DNA of 64,000 bases. It comes from JBASRP01 sp044866075 (GTDB lineage Bacteria > Actinomycetota > AC-67). Every line of letters starts with the position of its first letter. Within the stretch, counting starts at the first letter, position 1. Positions 57,758 through 64,000 of the stretch are shown piece after piece. The translations under genes and the position numbers were made by a program. The notes below the pieces were generated by a model. That model ran no database searches. It was not told the DNA's origin and worked only from the letters and a program-made list of their open reading frames with translations. The DNA lies in assembly GCA_044866075.1 (NCBI GenBank), contig JBIOTQ010000115.1, positions 1-64,000 of the forward strand, read 5' to 3'.

Positions 57758-58828
57758 TTACGCGAGCGAACGCGCGATCGTACCGCCGCCGAGGACCTCG
57801 TCGCCTGCGTAGAAGGCGACCAGTTGTCCGGGTGCGACGCCCCGCTGAGGGACGGCGAAGCGGACGGTCGCGGTGCCGTCTTCCACGCCCTCGAGGGTCG
57901 CCGCGATCTGGGTTCCGTGCGCGCGGATCTGTGCCTGCGTGAAGGTTCCGGGCGAGGGCCGATCCGCGATCCAGGAGACGCGCTCCGCGACGAGGCCTCC
58001 GCGCGCGAGCAGCTCGCCGGGCCCGACGACGACGCGGTTGCGCGGCGCGTCGACCTCGAGCACGTACCGCTTCTCGTGCGTGGCCAGCCCGAGGCCGCGG
58101 CGCTGGCCGATGGTGTAGTGCGGCAGGCCCTGGTGCTCGCCGACAACGGCACCGCCGACGTCGACGATCTCGCCGGGCGCGGTACCGCCGAGCGCGCTCT
58201 CGACGAACCCGCCGGCGTCGCCGTCGGGCACGAAGCAGATCTCGTACGAGTCGGGCTTGTCCGCGGTCCGCAGAGACAGCTCCCGAGCGATCGCGCGCGT
58301 CTGCTCCTTCGTCTGCCCGCCGACCGGGAACCGCGCGAACGCGAGCGCCTCCTGCCCTAGCGTCGACAGGACGTACGACTGGTCCTTGTTGGGGTCGGCG
58401 CTGCGCGACAGGCGCCAGGCGCCGCGCTCGAAGCGATTGATGGCGTAGTGGCCGGTCGCGACCGCGTCGAAGCCGGCGCGCTGCCCGCGCTCGAGCAGCG
58501 CGCCGAACTTCACCGTCTCATTGCACCGCACGCAGGGGTTCGGCGTGCGGCCGCTCGCGTACTCGGCGACGAAGTCGTCGAGCACGCCGCGGGAGAACTC
58601 CTCGGTCAGGTCCCACACGTAGAACGGCACGTCGAGGACCTGCGCGACGCGCCGCGCGTCGTCCGCGGCCTCCACCGTGCAGCACCCGTGGACGCGGCCG
58701 GCGGACTCGTGCGCGGGCGCGTTCGACAGCTTCATGTGCACGCCTGTGACGTCGTGCCCTTCCGCGACGAGCATCGACGCGGCGACGGACGAATCGACGC
58801 CGCCCGACATCGCGACGAGGACCCTCAT
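57758..58828 (-). CDS. mnmA: tRNA-specific 2-thiouridylase
   Basis: 356 residues. PP-loop LVAMSGGVDSSVAASMLV; NPCVRCNETVKFG with catalytic Cys102; GHYAINRFERG; KDQSYVLSTLGQ; SYEICFVPDGD with the second Cys198; YTIGQRRGLG. It puts sulfur on U34 of tRNA-Glu, -Gln and -Lys. The ATG overlaps the cysteine desulfurase stop (ATGA), so donor and acceptor are made together. The tRNA genes in this window have CUC and CUG anticodons; the UUC/UUG forms that are thiolated must lie elsewhere. Confidence 0.96.
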   Translation of the reverse strand: MRVLVAMSGGVDSSVAASMLVAEGHDVTGVHMKLSNAPAHESAGRVHGCCTVEAADDARRVAQVLDVPFYVWDLTEEFSRGVLDDFVAEYASGRTPNPCVRCNETVKFGALLERGQRAGFDAVATGHYAINRFERGAWRLSRSADPNKDQSYVLSTLGQEALAFARFPVGGQTKEQTRAIARELSLRTADKPDSYEICFVPDGDAGGFVESALGGTAPGEIVDVGGAVVGEHQGLPHYTIGQRRGLGLATHEKRYVLEVDAPRNRVVVGPGELLARGGLVAERVSWIADRPSPGTFTQAQIRAHGTQIAATLEGVEDGTATVRFAVPQRGVAPGQLVAFYAGDEVLGGGTIARSLA

Positions 58829-59973
58829 CGACCGCGCAGCCTGGCCGCGGACGCGATCACAGCGGCCGCGGCCGCGTCGACCTCGGCCTCCGTCGTGGAT
58901 GGGCCGAGCGTGAGGCGCAACGCACCGCGCGCGGCCTCCCGCGGCACACCCATCGCGGCGAGAACGTGCGACGGCTCGGCGGCACCCGAGGAACACGCGG
59001 ACCCCTGCGAGGCGGCGATCCCGGCCGCATCGAGCAAGAGGATCAGCGACTCGCCGTCGATCCGTTCGAGACAGAGGTGAAGGTTGTTGGGAAGGCGCCC
59101 GGCGCCGCGCGCGTTGACGCGCACGTCCGGAAGCCCGGCGGTGATGCGCTCCTCGAGCCGGTCGCGAAGAGCTGCGACCCGCGCCCCCTCGCCGGCCCGC
59201 GCCGCCACCCAGCTCTCGATCGCCGCACCGAAGCCGACGATGCCGGCGACGTTGTAGGTGCCGGAACGGACCTCGCGCTCCTGCCCGCCGCCGTGGATCA
59301 AGGGCTGGACCTTCACGCCGCGCCGCACGACCGCCGCGCCGACGCCCTTGGGTCCGCCGATCTTGTGCGCGGACAGCGACAGCAGGTCGGCCGCACGCGC
59401 GTCGACGTCGAGCCACGCAACACCCTGCACCGCGTCCGAATGGAACACCGCGCCGGCGGCGCGCGCGATCCGCGCCGCATCGGCGACCGGCTCGACGGTG
59501 CCGGTCTCGTTGTTCGCCCACATAACGCTCACGAGCGCCGTCTTGTCGTCGACCGCGGCCTCGAGGGCATCGAGCCGCACGACCCCGTTCGCGTCGACGC
59601 CAACCTCGCGCACGCGGAAGCCCTGCCGCGCCAGCCATCGGGCGGGGTCGAGCACCGCGTGGTGCTCGATCATCGTCACCACGACGCCGTCGCGTCCCTG
59701 CTCCCGGCCGTGCCAGGCCACGCCCTTGACCGCGAGGTTGTCCGCCTCGGTGCCGCCGGACGTGAAGACGATCTCGTCGGGGCGCGCGTTCACGGCGGCG
59801 GCGACGCGCTCGCGCGCCTCGTCGACGGCCTTGCGCGCCTCGCGGCCGGCCGCGTGGACGCTCGAAGCGTTCCCGAACCGGTCGCCGAGGAACGGCTCCA
59901 TCGCCGCTCGCGCCGCATCGGAGAGCGGCGTCGTTGCGGCATGATCCAGATAGACGGACGTCTGCGTTTGCAC
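58825..59973 (-). CDS. cysteine desulfurase, IscS/NifS type
   Basis: 382 residues. VYLDHAATTPLSDAARAAME, IVFTSGGTEADNLAVKGVAW, MWANNETGTVEPV, PLP Lys204 in SLSAHKIGGPKGVGA, and persulfide Cys327 in ASQGSACSSGAAEPSHVL, the class I type loop. It takes sulfur from cysteine and, by overlap with mnmA, most likely passes it to tRNA thiolation. GTG start 7 nt after TAGCCT (59981-59986), so probably leaderless. Confidence 0.94.
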   Translation of the reverse strand: MQTQTSVYLDHAATTPLSDAARAAMEPFLGDRFGNASSVHAAGREARKAVDEARERVAAAVNARPDEIVFTSGGTEADNLAVKGVAWHGREQGRDGVVVTMIEHHAVLDPARWLARQGFRVREVGVDANGVVRLDALEAAVDDKTALVSVMWANNETGTVEPVADAARIARAAGAVFHSDAVQGVAWLDVDARAADLLSLSAHKIGGPKGVGAAVVRRGVKVQPLIHGGGQEREVRSGTYNVAGIVGFGAAIESWVAARAGEGARVAALRDRLEERITAGLPDVRVNARGAGRLPNNLHLCLERIDGESLILLLDAAGIAASQGSACSSGAAEPSHVLAAMGVPREAARGALRLTLGPSTTEAEVDAAAAAVIASAARLRGR

Positions 59974-60032
59974 GACGGACAGGCTAGCGCGGATGGACCG
60001 CGTTCACGCGAGATCCGGCTGGACGTGCCCGG

Positions 60033-62225
60033 TCAGGCGATCAGCGGGCCGTTCGGGATCGTGTTCGCTTCGGCGGTCGTGATGGAAAACGCTGCCGCCG
60101 TCGAGTACCCCATCGCGACGTAGAGGCTGTCGTTGTAGAAGGGGCGTTTGACGCCGTCCGCGTAGATCCATCGGGTCCCGGTCGGGCCCTTCAGGAGAGT
60201 TCCTTCGCGATAGGTCATCGGGGTCCCCACAGGGATCGCGACGTCGACGATGCTCATCGGAACGATCTCCGCGTCGCGATACCGGGACTTCCAGACGGTC
60301 ACCGTGGGGTTGCGTCGCCGGAACCCGTTGTCGATCGTCCAGACGCTTCCGTCCGAGGCGCGTACGACGGCTCCTTGTGGGTGCACGGTGCCGTCAGAAA
60401 TGTCCGGGCCCGTCGGCAGAGTCGCTAACTCCAGAGCGCTGATCGGGAGAGCCGAGGCGGCGGTGTATTTGAGCGCTTCGTAGACGCCGTCGTCGAACTG
60501 CCGAACCTTTCCGGCGGAGTAGATCGCGTGCGTCCCGTCGGGCTCGGTCAGGAGCGTCCCTTCGCGAAGCTCGAGCGGGGATCCCGACGGATAACGGTCG
60601 ACTTCTTGATCGGTCGTCGCGACGACCTCCGCCGCGCGGTACCAGCTGTTGAGCACCAGCTGCGACGTCACGAGGCGTGCCTTGCCGTCCTCGATCACGA
60701 CGGTGCGAGTCGGCGTGCGGAGGATCGTGCCGTTCGGATGCTTGGTGACGAAGTAGGCGAGAAGGCTCGCGGGCCGAGCGACCAAGCTCCTCACGCTGGC
60801 CTTGATCCTGACGGGCACGGCGCCCGTGTAGTCGGCCAGCGTTCCGACCGCCGTTCGTCCGTTCCACGTCGCGGTGAGGGATGAGCCGTAGCCGGTCAGC
60901 TTACGGAGGACCCCGCTGCCGCCGACCGTGAGGAACTCCACGCTCCAACTGAGACTCCTCGAGAACGTCGCCCGCACCGTCACGGTCTCGTTCTTGGTGT
61001 CCCCATCGGGCCTGAGCACGGTCGACGAGATGGTCGGCAGGTAGATCTTCGGCAGCCCCATCGCGGCCACCGCTTTACGGATCGACGGAAGCAAGTAATA
61101 GGCCTTGGCGCCGGGGCACGCGGTCTGTTGCCCGTCGCGGTGGCCGGAGATCCGGTTGAAGGTCACCCTCGTCCCCGCCGCGTACTTGGGATTCCCTCCG
61201 GAGGTCATCGTCACCTTGCCGGTGGGCGGCAGGTGGTGGACGTCGAGCTTCCACGCCAGCAGACGCTTCAAGGCGCTCTGCATCGCCGTCGTGGGTGTGG
61301 AGGACGTGAACGTGCCCATGAGCGAGATGCCGGTGCTTCCGGTGTTGAAGCCCTTCACGTGGGCGCCGATGACCGGCTTCGTCATGCCGCCGTACCGGCC
61401 CTCGAAGATCTGGCCGTAGCGGTCGACCAGGAAGTTGTAGCCGATGTCGCTCCAGCCGCGGTTGCTCGTGTGGAACTTGTAGATGCTGCGCACGAGAGCC
61501 GCGGACTGGGACCTCGAGTACGAGTTCGTCCCGGCGGTGTGATGGACGAACGCCATCTGCACGGCCGGCGCGTACCGCGGGCAGCACTCGCGCCAGCTCT
61601 CGTTCGCTCCCCACTGCCGGCGCGTGATGATCGACGGCGTCGACGTCATCGCCTCTGCCTCGGTGCCGTGGAAGAACCGCGAGATGGCCGCGATGACCCG
61701 CTGGAACAGGTTCAGCGGCTGCGAGTCGCCGAGCGAGTTGACGACGTGGGCGCGGAGGTCGAAGACCGCCGGAGCGCCGGGTTTGGCCGTGACGCGGTAC
61801 GCCATCGCGTCCGCCGTCCCGACCCAGATCGGTGCGGTGAAGATTCGGTTGGCCGCGCGCTGCGCTTCGCGGGCCGACGTGTCGGGACCCTCGTCGGGCT
61901 CGACGGGCATCTCCTCCCAGGCGCCCCACCCGCTCTGCGTGTGGAAACGCGCCGTGATCGAGATGCCTTCTTCGATGGCGTCGTCGTCACGCGTGGTCGT
62001 CCGGAAGGACATCGCGACGAGGTTCGCTTGGATCGGCAGGCGGCGTGACGAGCGCTCGAGGGACGCGCCCGCTGCGCGCGATGCGGTCACGCGCTGTCCG
62101 CGCGCGAGCTCGAACGATCGATCGAGAGTTGCAGGGAAGCGCGGCTTAGCCGGCGCGGGTAGCGGAACGAGAACGGCCCACAGACTGGCGATGAGGGCGA
62201 CGATGAACAGGCGCCTGCGGATCAT
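60033..62225 (-). CDS. secreted PGRP-type N-acetylmuramoyl-L-alanine amidase with C-terminal repeats
   Basis: 730 residues. Signal peptide MIRRRLFIVALIASLWAVLV to PAPA. Residues 30-190 form an N-terminal domain not recognised. PGRP/Amidase_2 domain at about 195-385: SIITRRQWGANESW, VHHTAGTNSYS (His228/229), GWSDIGYNFLVDRYGQIFEG (Tyr263), GHRDGQQTACPG (His362, Cys370). The zinc ligands of an active amidase are in place. After a beta-sandwich linker (400-500) come about four units of ~55 residues with the pattern G-T-x-x-x-x-x-G-x-W/I-x-x-x-D/A-G-K-x-R-x-F, likely wall-binding. It would cut peptide from glycan in the cell wall. GGGGGG precedes the ATG. Confidence 0.9.
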   Translation of the reverse strand: MIRRRLFIVALIASLWAVLVPLPAPAKPRFPATLDRSFELARGQRVTASRAAGASLERSSRRLPIQANLVAMSFRTTTRDDDAIEEGISITARFHTQSGWGAWEEMPVEPDEGPDTSAREAQRAANRIFTAPIWVGTADAMAYRVTAKPGAPAVFDLRAHVVNSLGDSQPLNLFQRVIAAISRFFHGTEAEAMTSTPSIITRRQWGANESWRECCPRYAPAVQMAFVHHTAGTNSYSRSQSAALVRSIYKFHTSNRGWSDIGYNFLVDRYGQIFEGRYGGMTKPVIGAHVKGFNTGSTGISLMGTFTSSTPTTAMQSALKRLLAWKLDVHHLPPTGKVTMTSGGNPKYAAGTRVTFNRISGHRDGQQTACPGAKAYYLLPSIRKAVAAMGLPKIYLPTISSTVLRPDGDTKNETVTVRATFSRSLSWSVEFLTVGGSGVLRKLTGYGSSLTATWNGRTAVGTLADYTGAVPVRIKASVRSLVARPASLLAYFVTKHPNGTILRTPTRTVVIEDGKARLVTSQLVLNSWYRAAEVVATTDQEVDRYPSGSPLELREGTLLTEPDGTHAIYSAGKVRQFDDGVYEALKYTAASALPISALELATLPTGPDISDGTVHPQGAVVRASDGSVWTIDNGFRRRNPTVTVWKSRYRDAEIVPMSIVDVAIPVGTPMTYREGTLLKGPTGTRWIYADGVKRPFYNDSLYVAMGYSTAAAFSITTAEANTIPNGPLIA

Positions 62226-62340
62226 TTTCCCCCCAAGGGTCGACCAAACCGATATCGGAAGAGTAGTCGGCAAGGAAAGATAATGGCTTGAGCGATGCGA
62301 GCCTTTTGTGAGGCTGGCGAGAATTCTGTGAGAAAGTTGT

Positions 62341-62376
62341 GGATCCGCACATGGATCCGCACATGGATCCGCGGAC
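62341..62376 (+). repeat. 12-bp tandem repeat
   Basis: GGATCCGCACAT twice (62341-62352, 62353-62364), then GGATCCGC of a third unit. It lies in the 166-base gap between the two secreted-protein genes, 15 bases after the stop of the downstream-facing gene. Length change by slippage is likely; no function evident. Confidence 0.8.
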
Positions 62377-62391
62377 GGGTGCTTGCTTCGT

Positions 62392-64000
62392 CTACCCGAT
62401 CACGAAGCCGTCGACGGCGATGATCCGGTCGGTCGATCTGCTGTTCCGCGTCGACGCCACCTTGATCGTGATCGTGTGAGTGCCGGCGGGCAGGTTCAGG
62501 ATCGCGCGCAGGACCTTGTACGTCGTCGTCGAGCTGTAGTTGTCGAACAGTCCCTTCCGCACGCCGTCGATGTAGACGTACGCCTGCCCCATCGCCGGGC
62601 CGCGGACCGTGCGCCACGCGATGCTCGTTCCGCTGAAGACGAAGCTCATCTCGGTTCCCGAGAACCGCGCGGCACGATAGGTCCCGCCGTCCGCGCCCGA
62701 CGCGCTGATCGCCGCCCACCGGAACGATAGCGAGGGCGTGACGTTCGTCGAGCCGCCCGAGCGGAACGCGTCGATCGCCACCCGGACGTCCTTGGCCGCG
62801 CTCGAGCCCTTGCTTCCGGTCACGCGGATCGTGATGGTGTGCGCGCCAGCGGAGAGCCCTGAGAAGCTGCGGCCGACCTTGTACCGGGTCGACGACGAGT
62901 AGTTGTTCACGGTGCCAAACGATCGCCCGTCGATCGAAACGCTCGCCTTGCCCTGGTACGGGTCGGTGATCGTGTACCAGGCGATCGAGCTGCCGCTGAA
63001 TCTGTAGGCGATAGAGGCGCCGGGCATGTTGTTCACGTAGTAGCTGCCTCCGTACGTCGACGAGTTCGAGAGGCTTCGCCATCCGTAGCGGACGCCGGGC
63101 GCGATCTCGTTCACGTTCGTGGCCGCCCGGAACTGGTCCGTCTTGTCGTCGAGCTCGTTGCCGGCGCGGTCCGTGATCGAGCCGGGCCCGTTCGGAAGCA
63201 GGACGGCGTCGTACTCCTGGCCGGCGGTGAGGTCTGAGACCGTGTTGGCCACGATGGTGTTCGTCGCCGAATCGTAGGACACGGTGACCGGGACTTCCGT
63301 CAGCGTGCCGTGGAGGCGCAGTGCCACGGAGCTCTGGCCGACGCCGACGACCGGCTCGCTGATCTTCCACGAGAGGTTCGCGCTCTGGTTGGCCGGCGCA
63401 GTGAACAGGGCGGTCGGTGCGACCGTATCGGCGATGACCTGGTGCGATGGAACCGCCGTGATGCTCGGATCGAGCAGTCCCGTGTCGAAGGCATCCGCCG
63501 GCAGGGTCATCATGAAGTTGTCGCCGTTGGTAACGGAATCGCCCAGGCGGATCGACAGGAAGAACGTGTAGGCGCCCTCCTCCGCGGCCGGGAGCGGGTA
63601 CGCGGGACTGACCGCGAGCGTGGCGCGCAGGTTCGAATCGAACGAGAAGGTCGTCGGGACGACCGCGTCTGCGCCATCGAGCTTGTCCTGATTGGCACCC
63701 ACCATTGAACTGTCGCGCCAAAGCTCGATGCCGTCGGGGTTGGCCTCGAGGTCGTCGACCCCGAACGTGCCGCCACCGGTCACCTGCGCGAAATCGACCC
63801 GGACCTCGCTGAGGTTGGTGGAGAGGCCGCTGCTGATCAGATCGATCCCGAACACGGGAACGTCGACGCCGATCTTCATGTACTGAGGGTTCGCGGTCAG
63901 GTCCGCGCCGCTCGGGCTCACGGCCATGGCCGGAACGGCCCCCGTCCCGATCGCCAGCAAGGCAACGGTCGTCACCGTAAGGACTCGTAGGAAACGCCTC
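62392..64000 (-). CDS. secreted protein with Ig-like and two repeated beta-sandwich domains, 5' end outside window
   Basis: At least 536 residues; the start lies beyond 64000. The visible N terminus RRFLRVLTVTTVALLAIGTG ends a signal peptide, cleavage near AVPAMA. An N-terminal domain to about 150 is followed by a Big_5/Ig-like domain (VIADTVAPTALFTAPANQSA to TDQFRAAT). Two homologous C-terminal domains of ~105 residues follow, each with FSGSSIAWYTI / FSGTSIAWRTV, G-x-A-x-V-x-I-D-G, YSSSTRYKV / YSSTTTYKV and LSAGAHTITIRV / LPAGTHTITIKV. They look like carbohydrate-binding jelly rolls. Probably a cell-surface or wall-binding protein, next to the PGRP amidase. Confidence 0.8.
   Translation of the reverse strand, partial: RRFLRVLTVTTVALLAIGTGAVPAMAVSPSGADLTANPQYMKIGVDVPVFGIDLISSGLSTNLSEVRVDFAQVTGGGTFGVDDLEANPDGIELWRDSSMVGANQDKLDGADAVVPTTFSFDSNLRATLAVSPAYPLPAAEEGAYTFFLSIRLGDSVTNGDNFMMTLPADAFDTGLLDPSITAVPSHQVIADTVAPTALFTAPANQSANLSWKISEPVVGVGQSSVALRLHGTLTEVPVTVSYDSATNTIVANTVSDLTAGQEYDAVLLPNGPGSITDRAGNELDDKTDQFRAATNVNEIAPGVRYGWRSLSNSSTYGGSYYVNNMPGASIAYRFSGSSIAWYTITDPYQGKASVSIDGRSFGTVNNYSSSTRYKVGRSFSGLSAGAHTITIRVTGSKGSSAAKDVRVAIDAFRSGGSTNVTPSLSFRWAAISASGADGGTYRAARFSGTEMSFVFSGTSIAWRTVRGPAMGQAYVYIDGVRKGLFDNYSSTTTYKVLRAILNLPAGTHTITIKVASTRNSRSTDRIIAVDGFVIG

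Overview
The window is chromosomal DNA of a high-G+C bacterium, almost certainly an uncultured member of the Actinomycetota. Signs of this are two F420-type LLM-class oxidoreductases, a mycothiol-type DinB/MDMPI protein, a homodimeric pyruvate dehydrogenase E1 (AceE), frequent GTG starts, TAnnnT promoters placed right at start codons (leaderless genes), and an LPGTG-anchored surface protein. Strong codon bias leaves long antisense open frames that are not genes. No insertion sequence, phage, plasmid or CRISPR element was seen. The layout is ordinary chromosome, gene-dense, with many 4-base overlaps (GTGA, ATGA, TGATG).

The left part (1-12 kb) holds a truncated LLM oxidoreductase, tRNA-Glu and tRNA-Gln beside gltX, a few small-molecule enzymes (MOSC, FAA hydrolase, PLP lyase, alpha/beta hydrolase), then an operon read leftwards: MDMPI - leuB - ilvE - cimA. 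At 12-15 kb an XRE-cupin regulator precedes leuC-leuD-VOC. From 15 to 32 kb lie accessory metabolism genes (2-hydroxyacid dehydrogenase, MASE1 histidine kinase, amidase, double-hotdog thioesterase, LLM enzyme, OafA-type acyltransferase, SGNH lipoprotein, MarR-GNAT fusion, aceE, Kef-type antiporter, dienelactone hydrolase lipoprotein). At 32-34.5 kb is a cell-wall-anchored beta-propeller-like protein.

From 34.5 to 49 kb the window returns to amino-acid synthesis: leuA with a leader attenuator, an AAC(2')-I-like acetyltransferase, a class V aminotransferase-serA pair, the operon leader peptide - isochorismatase - ilvB - ilvN - ilvC, a GntR/membrane-protein operon, and ilvD. With cimA, leuABCD, ilvBN, ilvC, ilvD and ilvE, this one stretch encodes a complete route from pyruvate to valine and leucine, and to isoleucine through citramalate.

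The right end (49-64 kb) has a proline-rich membrane protein facing a tandem pair of DUF4234-like proteins, the gatCAB amidotransferase genes, ligA, mnmA with a cysteine desulfurase, a PGRP-type amidase and a truncated secreted protein with two repeated beta-sandwich-like domains. GltX, GatCAB, MnmA and the two tRNAs fit an organism that makes Gln-tRNA by transamidation and 2-thiolates the wobble base of these tRNAs.

The most notable signal is a pair of nearly identical transcription-attenuation modules in front of leuA and of the ilv operon. Each has a TTGACA-N17 promoter, a branched-chain-amino-acid codon run ending in TGA, a 27-nt hairpin and a 9-bp intrinsic terminator with six U. The ilv leader encodes a 16-residue peptide ending VLVVVI. 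The leu leader has four Leu codons before its stop but no canonical start codon in frame.
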